From the NCBI RefSeq assembly GCF_900113695.1, contig NZ_FOQH01000016.1, positions 1 to 57,185 of the forward strand: a stretch of 57,185 nucleotides of DNA, given 5' to 3'. A program made the position numbers and the translations under genes. The stretch's first letter is position 1; each line of letters starts with the position of its first letter. The stretch is from Albimonas pacifica. Lineage in GTDB: Bacteria > Pseudomonadota > Alphaproteobacteria > Rhodobacterales > Rhodobacteraceae. The notes below the pieces were generated by a model. That model was not told the origin of the DNA. It made no database searches and was given only the letters and a program-made list of their open reading frames with translations. Positions 7,567 through 17,158 of the stretch are shown piece by piece.

Positions 7567-8888
7567 CGAAGCCGCCCGAAAAATCGAAGGTCGTCCGCAA
7601 GCTGCGCTGTGCGGTCTACACCCGAAAATCCTCCGAGGAAGGGCTGGAACAGGAATTCAACAGCCTGCACGCCCAGCGAGAGGCCTGCGAGGCCTACATC
7701 GCCAGCCAACGCTCCGAGGGCTGGGTGCTGGTCCGCGATCAGTATGACGACGGCGGCATTTCCGGCGGCACTCTGGAACGCCCCGGCCTGAAGCAATTGG
7801 TGGAGGATATCGAGGACGGGCTGGTCGACGTGGTCGTCGTCTACAAGATCGACCGTCTCAGCCGCTCGCTGGCCGATTTCGCCAAGCTGGTCGAGGTGTT
7901 CGACCGGAACGGCGTGACGTTCGTCTCGGTCACGCAATCGTTCAACACCACCACGTCGATGGGGCGGCTGACGCTGAACATCCTGCTCTCGTTCGCGCAG
8001 TTCGAGCGCGAGGTCACGGCCGAGCGCATCCGCGACAAGGTCGCGGCCTCCCGCCGCAAGGGCATGTGGATGGGCGGCGTGCCGCCCTTCGGCTACCGCG
8101 TCGGGCATCGGAAACTGGTGGTCGACGAAGAAGCCGCAACGCATGTGCTCTGGATTTTCGACCGCTTTCTTGAGATCGGGTCCTGCACGGAACTGGCGCG
8201 GGAGGTCGGCACGCGGGGCCTCCGGACGCCGCGCGGCAACAGGATCGACAAGAAATACATCTACCGGATGCTCAGCAACCGCGCCTACATCGGCGAGGCG
8301 GTCCACAAGGGCGACAGCTATCCCGGCGAGCACGACGCCATCATCGACCGCGAGACGTGGGACCGTGTCCATGCGATCCTGCAGGAGAGCCCCCGGAAGC
8401 GCGCCGCCCGTACACGCGCCGACACGCCCGCGCTGCTGAAGGGGTTACTGTTCGGGCCCGATGGCGCCGCATTCTCGCCGACGCATACCCGCAAGGGCGA
8501 CCGGCTGTACCGCTACTATGTCAGCCAGACGGTGCTGAAGCATGGCGCTGGGTCGTGCCCGGTCGGCCGCGTGCCCGCGGGCGATATCGAGGCGGCGGTG
8601 ATCGACCAGCTTCGCGCCGTCTTTCGCCAGCCGGAGATTGTTGCGGGGACCTTGAAGGCGGCGCGTGCCTACGCCGAAGACATCTCCGAGGCCGACGCAC
8701 GCGCGGCCTTGCAGCAGCTCGATCCGCTGTGGGACGAACTCTTCCCCGCAGAGCAGGCCCGCATTGTCACGCTGCTGGTTGAGCGCGTCGATATCGGCAC
8801 GAACGGGCTCAACTTCCGGCTCCGGATGGACGGCCTCGGAGGGCTCGCGCGCGAGATGCTGTCTGGCAGCATCGGAGCAGCAGCATGA
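7563..8888 (+). CDS. Large serine recombinase
   Basis: 441-residue site-specific recombinase that cuts and rejoins DNA at specific sites through a serine nucleophile. The catalytic N-terminal domain (about 13-155) shows YTRKSS with the likely nucleophile Ser23, the KIDRLSRS arginine motif and the helix FAQFEREVTAERI. The recombinase domain follows (GVPPFGYR... to about 270). The expected cysteine-rich zinc ribbon is largely missing: where a CxxC pair is usual the sequence reads GLLFGPDGAAF, and only one cysteine remains nearby. The protein is somewhat shorter than phage integrases of this class. The start overlaps the DUF2924 stop by four bases. It is the best candidate for the mover of at least part of this region. 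Confidence 0.9.
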
Positions 8889-9355
8889 CCCGCGCGACGG
8901 CGGTCCCCGAGACGGTCACAATCCACGTGCCATTCCGCATCGTGAAGCGCGGCGGACGCAAGGAGATGCAACTGCCCGACCGCGTCCGACCAGAGCGCAC
9001 GCCGGACAGCACGCTGGTCAAGGCGCTGGCCCGCGCCTTCCGCTGGAAGCGGATGCTCGAGTCGGGTGAGTTCGCCACCATCGCCGAACTGGCCGAGCGA
9101 GAGGGGATCGCTGCACCATACCTTACGAGGACGATGCGCCTGTCGCATCTGTCCCCAGACCTGGTTGAGTCGATCCTCGACGGACGTCAGCCGCGCCACC
9201 TGACGCTGGAAGTCCTGCGGCAACCTCTGTCGGAAGACTGGAGCGAGCAGAAGCGTGCGCTTGGCGAAGCTGCGACACCTCAAGATCTGCGGCAAATCAG
9301 GGGATTCACGTCGGAACCAAGTCATGTTACCGTCAAAGAAAAGGGGCAGGCATGA
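8885..9355 (+). CDS. KorB/ParB-like helix-turn-helix protein, recombinase partner
   Basis: 156-residue protein. Residues about 65-95 (ATIAELAEREGIAAPYLTRTMRL) form a helix-turn-helix like that of ParB/KorB proteins, followed by SPDLVESILDGRQPRHLTLE. The N-terminal part is basic. Proteins of this type commonly follow recombinases in alphaproteobacterial islands and probably help at the recombination site or regulate the cassette; that role is inference. The start overlaps the recombinase stop by four bases and the stop overlaps the DUF488 start by four bases. Confidence 0.75.
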   Translation: MTRATAVPETVTIHVPFRIVKRGGRKEMQLPDRVRPERTPDSTLVKALARAFRWKRMLESGEFATIAELAEREGIAAPYLTRTMRLSHLSPDLVESILDGRQPRHLTLEVLRQPLSEDWSEQKRALGEAATPQDLRQIRGFTSEPSHVTVKEKGQA

Positions 9356-9867
9356 GCGTAGTATTCACGGTTGGCTATGAGGGAACCGACATTGATCGGT
9401 TCGTCCGGACGCTGAAAGCGGCTGGCGTCGAAAGGTTGGCCGATGTTCGCGCGGTCGCTGCATCGCGCAAGGCCGGCTTCTCGAAAACCAAGCTGGCTGC
9501 GCGTCTTGCCGACGAAGGTATCGAATATTCGCATTTCATCGCCCTTGGCGATCCCAAACCCGGCCGCGAAGCAGCCCGGGCCGGAGATTTTGACCTGTTT
9601 CGTTCAATTTACGGCGCGCATATCGAGACAACCCCAGCGCAAGAATCGCTGCGGAAATTGATAGATTTCGTTCAGGATGCGCCGACTTGCCTGCTCTGTT
9701 TCGAGCGCGATCCGGAAACCTGCCACAGGACAATCGTTGCGCACGAGGTGATCGAAGAGACGGGCTTCGAGGTATTCAATCTGTTCGCTGATGATCCGGA
9801 GCGATATGTCCGTCACGCTGCAAAACTGCCGCGTTTCCATTCTGGTGAAGGCCTTACCGCAGCGTAG
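9352..9867 (+). CDS. DUF488 family protein
   Basis: 171-residue DUF488 protein. The family hallmarks are present: N-terminal FTVGYEG, DVRAVAASRKAGFSK, HFIALGDPKPG, and a C-terminal CLLCFERDPETCHR with a cysteine pair and histidine that could form a metal or active site. The biochemical function of DUF488 is unknown. It starts in a four-base overlap with the HTH gene and its last 62 bases overlap the next gene, which is unusually long for this cassette and implies tight coupling of the two products. Confidence 0.85.
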   Translation: MSVVFTVGYEGTDIDRFVRTLKAAGVERLADVRAVAASRKAGFSKTKLAARLADEGIEYSHFIALGDPKPGREAARAGDFDLFRSIYGAHIETTPAQESLRKLIDFVQDAPTCLLCFERDPETCHRTIVAHEVIEETGFEVFNLFADDPERYVRHAAKLPRFHSGEGLTAA

Positions 9868-10570
9868 CGCCAACCACGGGGAAACTGTCTGCTGCGCCGG
9901 GGTGACAGCCCACGGCGAATTCAAGCGCCTGTTCCCAATCCGATTTCGGCATCTTTCCGACGGCGCTGCGTTCAAGCGCTGGGACTGGGTCGATTTCAAG
10001 TTCAGGCCGCCGACCAGTGATCGTCGTGCGGAGAGCTGCCATGTGATGGAAGACAGCATCACCGTGAACGGCAGCATGTCGCCGAAGGATCGAGCGTCGT
10101 TTCTCAGCCCGCTCGTGTCTGCCTCCATCAAGGAAGCCGAGGCGGCTGGCAGGTCGCTTGCGCTGATCCGGCCGCGAAATACCCGATTCTTCTACAAGGC
10201 CAAAAAGCCGGATGAGATCGAACAGGAACGGCGACTGTATGCGGAGGCCGCGCGCCAGGGGTCGTTCTTCGATGAGCAACTGAAGGCGCTCGAACCCAGT
10301 CCCTATGATTTCCGCTTCAAGTTCGAAGATGGCACGGGCCCCCACGACTGCGCGAATGGCGATTGGGAAGCCCACGCCATGTTCTTCAACGGCCGTCGGC
10401 GGGAGGGATCCGACCAGGCTGCGCTGGACTGGATGAGCAAGACCTTCAACGAGGAATACCCTCGGAAAGGCATGTTGTTCTGCGTCGGCAACATGGCCAA
10501 GCGCCATCACACATGGCAGTTGCTGGGTGTCCTCCGTGTGGACGACACTGGTCAGACGTCGCTGTTCTGA
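9806..10570 (+). CDS. DUF488-associated protein of unknown function
   Basis: 254-residue protein. The N-terminus resembles a family I recognise as a frequent neighbour of DUF488: VKALPQRSANHGETVCCAGV, then EFKRLFPIRFRHL and FKRWDWVDF, that is, a beta-rich module with a GETVC-AG and RL-PI-FR pattern (possibly two OB-like folds). The C-terminal part ends GMLFCVGNMAKRHHTWQLLGVLRV. Catalytic residues are not evident; OB-like folds would suggest nucleic-acid binding. The start is chosen at the ATG of MSVTLQN (9806); an ATG five codons earlier is also open. It is the last gene of the overlapping cassette. Confidence 0.7.
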   Translation: MSVTLQNCRVSILVKALPQRSANHGETVCCAGVTAHGEFKRLFPIRFRHLSDGAAFKRWDWVDFKFRPPTSDRRAESCHVMEDSITVNGSMSPKDRASFLSPLVSASIKEAEAAGRSLALIRPRNTRFFYKAKKPDEIEQERRLYAEAARQGSFFDEQLKALEPSPYDFRFKFEDGTGPHDCANGDWEAHAMFFNGRRREGSDQAALDWMSKTFNEEYPRKGMLFCVGNMAKRHHTWQLLGVLRVDDTGQTSLF

Positions 10571-10899
10571 AAATCGGATGGCCATTGTTGTCCATCCTGG
10601 CGCAGACAGGAGCCGAGGACTGCGGGCGCAAGCCGCCATTCGGCTTGCTTCATCATGCACTTGCGGTTTAGTCTGCGCGCGTAAACGGCGGTTCTGTCAG
10701 CTCATTTTCGCAGGGCGTTCGGCAAGTCCGTCGCCGCCTGACAGGACATAGAATTGATGACAGCCGCGACCGCGATCCCTACCACCTTGCCTGCCCACCG
10801 GACGCCTGCGGACGAGCGCGCGCATGCCTTGCTTCACACGGCGCGCGCGGGGCATCTCGGGTGCGGTACAGCTGCGGGTGAGGGGAACGAGGACTGGCA
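10571..10899 (+). other. Gap between the recombinase cassette and mod
   Basis: This 329-base stretch holds a weak inverted repeat just after the cassette (GGATGG at 10576 and CCATCC at 10592) without a T-run, and then a possible very short gene (10757-10912). I see no clear promoter for mod and no transposase remnant. Confidence 0.4.
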
Positions 10900-10912
10900 A
10901 TGTCGCGTCTGA
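10757..10912 (+). CDS. Possible small gene before mod
   Basis: A 51-codon frame starting ATG at 10757 and ending 13 bases inside the mod gene. It translates to an Ala/Thr/His-rich peptide with no recognised similarity. The only support is the overlap with the mod start, which resembles a coupled leader. It may equally be chance. Confidence 0.2.
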   Translation: MTAATAIPTTLPAHRTPADERAHALLHTARAGHLGCGTAAGEGNEDWQCRV

Positions 10913-13053
10913 CGGATCTGATCGCCCGGGCAAAGGCCAGGGACAGCGCTCTCGGGGATGAGCTCGAGCGGGAGTTCAAGGCGCTGGCGTCGCGGCGGGC
11001 CTTTGGTCTGAACTTCGAACGACACCGCCCCGAAAGCGTGGAACTGCCCGGCCGCCCCGTGCGGCGGGGCGACAAGGTACGCATCCTGCCGCCGCGGGGC
11101 TCTGTCCAGCGCGCAGACCAGCGGCTGTGGCGCGTCAAGCGAATTGACGGCGAAGGCGAGGCGCGAATGGCGGTGGTCGAGCTGATCGATGCCGAGGCGC
11201 CAGAGACGGTGGAGGTCGCCGTCGCCGATCTGGTCGTGGTGGCCGAGTTCCGGGATTACATCTATCCCGGCTTGGTCAGCACCGGGCGGGTGGAGCGCGG
11301 CGGCGACAAGCCGTTCCACACGGTGATCAACGGCGAGAACTTCCATGTGCTGGAGGCGCTGACCTACACACATCGTGGCAAGGTCGACGCCATCTACATC
11401 GACCCGCCCTACAATACAGGGGCGCGGGACTGGAAGTACAACAACGATTACGTCGAGGCTGAAGACCTGTATCGGCACTCAAAGTGGCTTGCGATGATCG
11501 AGCGCCGAATAAAGGTGGCCAAAGAACTACTTAATCCGGCGGCGAGCTGCCTTATCGTTTCAATAGATGAAAAGGAATTCCTGCGGCTCGGTCTGCTCCT
11601 CGAGCAGGTTTTCCCCGAATCTGAAGTTGTAATGATCACGAGCGTGATTAGTGCCAAAGGCGCAGTTCGCCCAGGACGTTTCTCGCGGGTTGAGGAGCAT
11701 ATTTTCTTTGTCTTCTTGGGTGAGGCAAAGGTCAAATGGTGGACAAGCAACATGCTTCCGTCCGGCGGCGACGAGGACAAGCGAGGTTCGAACAAAGAAC
11801 TCGCTCCGATCGAGTGGCTGTTGCTAAGGCGCCGCGAGCCGACAAGTTTCAGAAGCGCGCGGCCTAATCAGTTTTACCCGATTTTCGTTCGACTGTCCGA
11901 TGGCCACATTCACTCCATTGGCGACCCCATTCCGCCTGAAGTTGATCGAGATACCGTACCAGCCCCAGAAGGGACATTGGCTATCTGGCCGATCAAGCCT
12001 GACGGCACCGAAATGCTTTGGGGCCTTACACCGGATGTGCTGCGAAGAAATTGGGCCGAAGGCTATGTTCGGGTCAATAACTGGAAACCCAAGAAGCTTA
12101 CCGGCTCAGTTCAATATCTTCAGACCGGCGTAATCAAACGCATCAAGTCCGGCGATATCGTTATCACGGGACGTGCTTCGGATGGGTCAGTTCAAGGTCA
12201 CATTGCAGAGGGCGCCAATCTCGGAACATCGCCGAAACGAGTGTGGAACATGAGGTCTCACAACGCAGAAACCGGCGGTACCAACATGCTAACCACGCTC
12301 ATTCCGGGGCGCCGCTTCCCGTTTCCCAAGTCCCTGTACGCAGTGGAGGACGCTCTGCGCTTCATCGTCTCGGACAACCCTCAGGCGACAATCCTAGATT
12401 TCTTCTCGGGCTCAGGCACCACGGCACATGCGGTCATGCGCCTGAATCGCCAGGATGGCGGGCGACGGCAGTGCATCTCCGTCACCAACAACGAGGTTGC
12501 AGCCGACGAACATGCAGCTTTGCGTAAGGAAGGGCTTCGCCCTGGCGATGCGGATTGGGAGAAGCTGGGCATCTGCGACTACATCACCAAACCGCGCATC
12601 GCCGCCGCGATCACCGGCAAGACACCGGAGGGAGAGCACATCAAGGGCGAGTACAAGTTCACGGACGAATTCCCGATGGCCGATGGCTTCGAAGAAAATG
12701 CCGAGTTCTTCACGCTGACCTACGAAGCCCCTGTCGCCGTCAGCCACAACCTCGCATTCCAGCGCATCGCGCCGCTGTTGTGGATACGCGCCGGATCGGA
12801 GGGGCGCCGCATCAACGAACTTCCCGCCGCCGGCTGGGACGTGGCCGACACCTACGGCCTGCTCGTCGACCTGGACCGCGCCGCCGCGTTTTGCGACGCG
12901 GCCGCCGCCCAACCGACCCTGCGCAACGCCTACATCGTGACAGATGACGACCGCCGGTTCCAGGCGGTGGCGCGCGCGCTGCCCGACAGCGTCGAACCGG
13001 TGCGGCTCTACGAGTCGTACCTCTCCAATTTCCGCTTTTCGATGGGCCGCTGA
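10900..13053 (+). CDS. mod: Type III-like DNA methyltransferase (Mod)
   Basis: 717-residue N6-adenine methyltransferase of the beta class, the modification and specificity subunit of a Type III-like restriction system. The catalytic motif DPPY lies at residues 168-171 (YIDPPYNTG) and the AdoMet-binding motif DFFSGSGTT at about 500-508. DPPY before FxGxG is the beta-class order. The target-recognition domain should lie between them. That middle part (about 11.48-12.35 kb) uses more AT-rich codons (AGA, ATA, CTA, TTA) than the ends of the gene, suggesting a swapped recognition domain. The C-terminal ~180 residues carry a domain typical of Mod subunits that contact Res. The gene ends four bases before res. 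Confidence 0.9.
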   Translation: MSRLTDLIARAKARDSALGDELEREFKALASRRAFGLNFERHRPESVELPGRPVRRGDKVRILPPRGSVQRADQRLWRVKRIDGEGEARMAVVELIDAEAPETVEVAVADLVVVAEFRDYIYPGLVSTGRVERGGDKPFHTVINGENFHVLEALTYTHRGKVDAIYIDPPYNTGARDWKYNNDYVEAEDLYRHSKWLAMIERRIKVAKELLNPAASCLIVSIDEKEFLRLGLLLEQVFPESEVVMITSVISAKGAVRPGRFSRVEEHIFFVFLGEAKVKWWTSNMLPSGGDEDKRGSNKELAPIEWLLLRRREPTSFRSARPNQFYPIFVRLSDGHIHSIGDPIPPEVDRDTVPAPEGTLAIWPIKPDGTEMLWGLTPDVLRRNWAEGYVRVNNWKPKKLTGSVQYLQTGVIKRIKSGDIVITGRASDGSVQGHIAEGANLGTSPKRVWNMRSHNAETGGTNMLTTLIPGRRFPFPKSLYAVEDALRFIVSDNPQATILDFFSGSGTTAHAVMRLNRQDGGRRQCISVTNNEVAADEHAALRKEGLRPGDADWEKLGICDYITKPRIAAAITGKTPEGEHIKGEYKFTDEFPMADGFEENAEFFTLTYEAPVAVSHNLAFQRIAPLLWIRAGSEGRRINELPAAGWDVADTYGLLVDLDRAAAFCDAAAAQPTLRNAYIVTDDDRRFQAVARALPDSVEPVRLYESYLSNFRFSMGR

Positions 13054-13056
13054 GCC

Positions 13057-15645
13057 ATGAAGTTCACACTCAAGGATTATCAGGAAGAAGCCGTTCGGGA
13101 GGTTCTGGTGAACCTCAAGAAGGCCTCGCGTCGCTGGCGCGAGGACGGCGACAAGCATGCCTTCTCGCTGACGGCCACCACGGGCGCGGGCAAGACCGTG
13201 ATGGCGGCGGCGGTGTTCGAGGCGCTGTTCCACGGCGACGACAACTACGACATCGAGCCTGACCCGGGTGCCGTGGTGATCTGGTTCAGCGACGATCCGT
13301 CCCTGAACGAGCAGTCGCGGTTCCGCCTGCTCGAGGCATCTGACAGACTGTCGATCTCGGACCTTGTGGTGGTGCAAAGCACGTTCCAGCGCGAGGTGCT
13401 GGAACCGGGAAAGGTCTATTTCCTGAACACCCAGAAGCTGAGCAAGTCGAGCCTCCTGGTGCGCGGACACGATCCCGATGACGAGGGGATCGAGAAGGAC
13501 GGGCAGATCCGGCTGATGCCCGACAGTCGCTCCTTCACCATCTGGGACACGATCCAGAACACCATCGATGACCCGGCGCTGACGCTTTACCTCGTGCTCG
13601 ACGAGGCGCATCGCGGGATGCGCGCCGCGACCGGCGCGGGCGAGAAGACCACCATCGTCAAGCGGCTGATCAACGGCTCGGGTCCGGTCCCCGGCATCCC
13701 GGTCGTCTGGGGCATCTCGGCGACGGTCGAGCGGTTCAACGCCGCAATGACCGACATGACGGGCCGCGCGACCCTGCCGAACGTGGTGGTGGATTCCGCC
13801 AAGGTCCAGGCGTCAGGTCTGCTGAAGGATACGATCATCCTGGACGTGCCGAAGGAGGCGGGGCAGTTCGATACCGTGCTGGTGCGCCGCGGCACCGACA
13901 AGCTGAAGGAGATTTCCTCCGCCTGGGAGGCCTATGGCCAGCAGCAGGACGATGCCGGAACAGTGCTGCCCCTTATGGTTCTGCAAGTTCCGAACGCGCC
14001 CGATCACAACGACATCGGCCGGGCTCTCGACACCATCTTCACGCAGTGGCCGGACTTGCCCGAGGATGCGGTGGCGCATGTGTTCGGGGAACACTCCACC
14101 CAGACCTTCGGCCGCCACACCGTGCCCTACATCTCGCCCGAACGTGTTCAGGAATCGACGTGGGTCCGGATCCTGATCGCGAAGGACGCCATCAGCACGG
14201 GTTGGGATTGTCCGCGTGCCGAAGTCATGGTGTCGTTCCGGCCCGCTCGGGACAAGACGCACATCACGCAGCTACTGGGGCGCATGGTGCGCACGCCGCT
14301 GGCGCGGCGGATCCCGGGCAACGAACGACTGAACTCCGTCGATTGCCTGCTACCGTTCTTCGACGAAGCCTCGGTCAAGGACGTCGCCAAGGCGTTGATG
14401 TCCGGCGGGGACGGTGGCGACGATTTGCCGGGTCGCCGCGTACTGATCAACCCCGTCGAGTTGAAGCCCAATCCTTCGATCCCGGAGCCGGTGTGGGACA
14501 AGCTGCTCTCGCTGCCGTCCCAATCCCTGCCAAAGCGGCATGCCCGTCCAGTCAAGAGACTGACCTCGCTGGCGCATGAGCTGGCCTTCGATGGTCTGCT
14601 CGAAGACGCTGGCAAGGCTGCCCATGCGGAAATGCACAAGGTGCTCGATGGCGCCAGAGCGCGATACAAGGCGGAAATCGAGACTGCCCGCAAATCGGTC
14701 CTTACAGTCGAAGGAAAGAGCCTGAAGGCCGACCTGAAAGGCGGCGGCATGTCGTTCGACGACTTCCTCGAGGAAGCGGACTACGCCGTGATCGAAGACG
14801 CATATCGCAGGGCGGGCCGTGCGATCAGTCCGGACCTCGCGACGTCGTACAGCGACTACCTGGCGCGGAGCGAAGGCGATGCGGACGACATGGAGGCCGC
14901 TCTCATCGATGCGCACGTCACGATTGGCGCTTTAGGATTGGTTCCCGGCATCCGAGAGACACTTGAGGCTGAGGCCGAGAAACTCGCGAACCAATGGCTC
15001 ACTCGCTTCCGGGTCGACATCAAGAACCTCTCCGACGAGCGTCAGGACGTGTATCGCCAGATCCGGGAGATGAGCGCGAACCCCATGGATGTGGACCTGG
15101 CTCGACCGACGTCTTGGATGCAGCCGACGACGATCCGCGAGGCGAACGGCTCAGAGACCCCGCTGCCATCTTTCGAGCGGCACATGCTGTGCGATGAGCA
15201 TGGGATGTTCCCCGAGGACTTCAATTCCTGGGAAGGTGAAGTGGTGAAATCCGAACTCGCGCGGGCGGGAGCCGTCGCGTGGTACCGGAACCCGTCGCGC
15301 GCCAGCCAGGACTCGCTTGGCATCATTTACGAGGATGGTGGCGAACCAAGGATTGTCAGGCCCGACTTCGTATTTTTCGTTCAGCAGGACGATGGGACCG
15401 TCGCCGCCGATATCGTCGATCCGCACGGCATTCAGTTCGGCGACGCGATGCCGAAGCTCAAGGGGCTGGCGCAGTACGCAGAACGCTTCGGCGATCAGTA
15501 TCGTCGGATCGAGGCCGTTGCGAAGATCGGTGACAAGTTCCGTGTTCTGGACCTGAAGGAAGCCGCGACGCGCGCGTCAGTTTCTACCGCGACAACCATC
15601 AAGGCTCTGTATGAAAGCGCGGATGCATTCGATTACTTGCCCTAA
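13057..15645 (+). CDS. res: Type III-like restriction subunit (Res), helicase-nuclease
   Basis: 862-residue SF2 helicase with a C-terminal nuclease-like region; it would translocate and cut DNA with Mod. Walker A is TTGAGKT around residues 41-47, DEAH at about 182-185, and motif VI QLLGRMVRT near 405. The nuclease candidate at 769-791 reads RPDFVFF then ADIVDPHG. This keeps the first acidic residue (D770) and D785, but where classical Res has an E-x-K it has D-x-V-D-P-H, so the catalytic lysine is not evident. The ending differs from textbook Type III Res and may define a variant subfamily. It starts three bases after the mod stop. Confidence 0.85.
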   Translation: MKFTLKDYQEEAVREVLVNLKKASRRWREDGDKHAFSLTATTGAGKTVMAAAVFEALFHGDDNYDIEPDPGAVVIWFSDDPSLNEQSRFRLLEASDRLSISDLVVVQSTFQREVLEPGKVYFLNTQKLSKSSLLVRGHDPDDEGIEKDGQIRLMPDSRSFTIWDTIQNTIDDPALTLYLVLDEAHRGMRAATGAGEKTTIVKRLINGSGPVPGIPVVWGISATVERFNAAMTDMTGRATLPNVVVDSAKVQASGLLKDTIILDVPKEAGQFDTVLVRRGTDKLKEISSAWEAYGQQQDDAGTVLPLMVLQVPNAPDHNDIGRALDTIFTQWPDLPEDAVAHVFGEHSTQTFGRHTVPYISPERVQESTWVRILIAKDAISTGWDCPRAEVMVSFRPARDKTHITQLLGRMVRTPLARRIPGNERLNSVDCLLPFFDEASVKDVAKALMSGGDGGDDLPGRRVLINPVELKPNPSIPEPVWDKLLSLPSQSLPKRHARPVKRLTSLAHELAFDGLLEDAGKAAHAEMHKVLDGARARYKAEIETARKSVLTVEGKSLKADLKGGGMSFDDFLEEADYAVIEDAYRRAGRAISPDLATSYSDYLARSEGDADDMEAALIDAHVTIGALGLVPGIRETLEAEAEKLANQWLTRFRVDIKNLSDERQDVYRQIREMSANPMDVDLARPTSWMQPTTIREANGSETPLPSFERHMLCDEHGMFPEDFNSWEGEVVKSELARAGAVAWYRNPSRASQDSLGIIYEDGGEPRIVRPDFVFFVQQDDGTVAADIVDPHGIQFGDAMPKLKGLAQYAERFGDQYRRIEAVAKIGDKFRVLDLKEAATRASVSTATTIKALYESADAFDYLP

Positions 15646-15871
15646 CCATCACAGAGTTCGACGCCAGTTCCCTGCGGCATGGATACGGCTTTCACAACGG
15701 TTACGAATGACCTGTGGCCCAAAACCCTTCATTATCAGGGCCTTGATCGGCTTAACCGGACCGCGCGCGGTTAACAGGTCCGGAGAGTATCGGCCTTGAG
15801 AGACCGCTTTCGTCCCTCCTGGAACCGGGGCCGGTTAACAGCCCCTCCCGCATAACCCTCCAAAACAACGC
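15646..15871. other. Boundary between accessory region and chromosome, with short repeats
   Basis: No gene is seen here. Three copies of the heptamer CGGTTAA (or its complement) occur: TTAACCG at 15752-15758 and CGGTTAA at 15768-15774 form a short inverted repeat. CGGTTAACAG at 15768-15777 recurs as a direct repeat at 15832-15841. These could be remnants of a recombination site, since the right edge of the accessory region must lie between the res stop and the tRNA terminator. Confidence 0.4.
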
Positions 15872-15893
15872 AAAAATCCGGCCGCAGCCGGAT
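15871..15893 (-). terminator. Terminator of tRNA-Ser
   Basis: On the minus strand ATCCGGC-TGCG-GCCGGAT forms a 7-bp stem with a 4-base loop, followed by TTTTTG. It begins 27 bases beyond the 3' end of tRNA-Ser and is oriented to end that transcript. Confidence 0.75.
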
Positions 15894-15919
15894 GGGGAGA
15901 ACGCTTTCGCGAGGGCAAG

Positions 15920-16009
<90 letters not shown>

Positions 16010-16229
16010 GCACGTCCGTGGTCAGGACGGGCGGACGTTTAGCGGGGGGCGCGGGCGGTTGCAAGGGGCTCGGCGAGAGGAATTCGCGTCATCCTGTGGA
16101 CGGTGGGTCGGCAGGGCGGCGGAACGGTCCGGGGGAGGACCTCGCAGGGGCTTGCGCCGGGCAGGCCCCGCACGGGCGCGCGTCGCGCGCGGGCAAGAGA
16201 GGCGGGCAGGAGAGAGGGCCTTGCGGCGC

Positions 16230-16258
16230 TTGACTTCAGGGGGCGCCGGCGGCATAAG
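16230..16258 (+). promoter_or_regulatory. Candidate promoter of rplU-rpmA
   Basis: TTGACT at 16230-16235, a 17-base spacer, and CATAAG at 16253-16258. It is the only good promoter-like pair in the 436-base space between tRNA-Ser and rplU and would leave a leader of about 180 bases. The leader is very GC-rich and could fold, but I cannot assign it to a known ribosomal leader family. Confidence 0.45.
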
Positions 16259-16445
16259 CCCGGCTCCGGTCGCGGCGGGTTCTCCTGCCGCGTCACTCTC
16301 TGGCGCGACCGGCGCCGAACGCTCCCGACCGGGGGCGCGCCGTCCGAGGCGGGGCAGGGCGCAGGGGCCGGAAGGTCCTGGACGCCCGCTCCGGAAAGCC
16401 CGCGAAAGCGGCGCCGCAGGACGCGGAAGCAGGAAGGAAGACGCG

Positions 16446-16832
16446 ATGTTCGCTGTCATCAAGACGGGCGGCAAGCAGTACAAGGTCGCCTCCGGCGACG
16501 AGCTCGAGGTCGAGCTCCTGGCCGCCGAGGCCGGCGAGACCGTGCAGTTCAACGAGGTCCTGATGCTCGTGGGCGACGGCGAGCCCACCATCGGCGCGCC
16601 CTTCATCGAAGGCGCCGCGGTGCAGGCCGAGCTGGTCGAGTTCACCAAGGGTCCCAAGGTGATCTCGTTCAAGCGCCGCCGCCGCAAGCACTCCTCGGCC
16701 CGCCGCAAGGGCCACCGCCAGAAATTCGCCAAGGTGCGGATCACCGAGATCCTCGCCTCGGGCGGCGACGCCACCGGCGTCAAGGCCGCCGTCGGCGCCG
16801 CCTCGGCTCCCGAAGCCGTCGCGGCCGAGTAA
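16446..16832 (+). CDS. rplU: 50S ribosomal protein L21
   Basis: 128-residue ribosomal protein L21, which binds 23S rRNA in the large subunit. It starts MFAVIKTGGKQYKV, the family signature, and contains the basic FKRRRRKHSSARRKGHRQ segment that contacts RNA. The Ala-rich end (after about residue 105) is a common alphaproteobacterial extension. AGGAAGGAAG lies just upstream of the ATG. It forms a two-gene operon with rpmA, 25 bases downstream. Confidence 0.98.
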   Translation: MFAVIKTGGKQYKVASGDELEVELLAAEAGETVQFNEVLMLVGDGEPTIGAPFIEGAAVQAELVEFTKGPKVISFKRRRRKHSSARRKGHRQKFAKVRITEILASGGDATGVKAAVGAASAPEAVAAE

Positions 16833-16857
16833 CCGTCAGCGCAAGGAGACATAAGTC

Positions 16858-17127
16858 ATGGCTCACAAAAAGGCAGGCGGCTCCTCCCGCAACGGCCGCG
16901 ACTCCGCAGGCCGTCGCCTGGGCGTCAAGAAGTTCGGCGGCGAGGCCGTGATCCCCGGCAACATCCTGATCCGTCAGCGCGGCACCAAGTGGTGGCCGGG
17001 CGACAACGTCGGGATGGGCAAGGACCACACCATCTTCGCCACCGTCGAGGGCGCCGTGAAGTTCACCAAGGGCTTCCGCAACCGCACCTTCGTGTCCGTG
17101 ATCCCGCTTCCCGAGGCCGCGGAGTAA
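16858..17127 (+). CDS. rpmA: 50S ribosomal protein L27
   Basis: 89-residue ribosomal protein L27. The N-terminus [16 protein letters not shown] reaches toward the peptidyl-transferase centre in known ribosomes, and there is no N-terminal cleavage extension of the Firmicutes type. [10 protein letters not shown] and [10 protein letters not shown] are family signatures. It follows rplU and is ended by a strong terminator 31 bases after the stop. Confidence 0.98.
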   Translation: MAHKKAGGSSRNGRDSAGRRLGVKKFGGEAVIPGNILIRQRGTKWWPGDNVGMGKDHTIFATVEGAVKFTKGFRNRTFVSVIPLPEAAE

Positions 17128-17158
17128 CCCCCGCGCCCACCCCGGGCCGACATTCGGG

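Noticed and set aside
10900-15645. BREX or DISARM defence system
   Set aside because: Only a beta-class methyltransferase and one helicase-nuclease are present; the additional genes that define BREX (such as a PglZ-type phosphatase) or DISARM are missing. A Type III-like pair explains the data.
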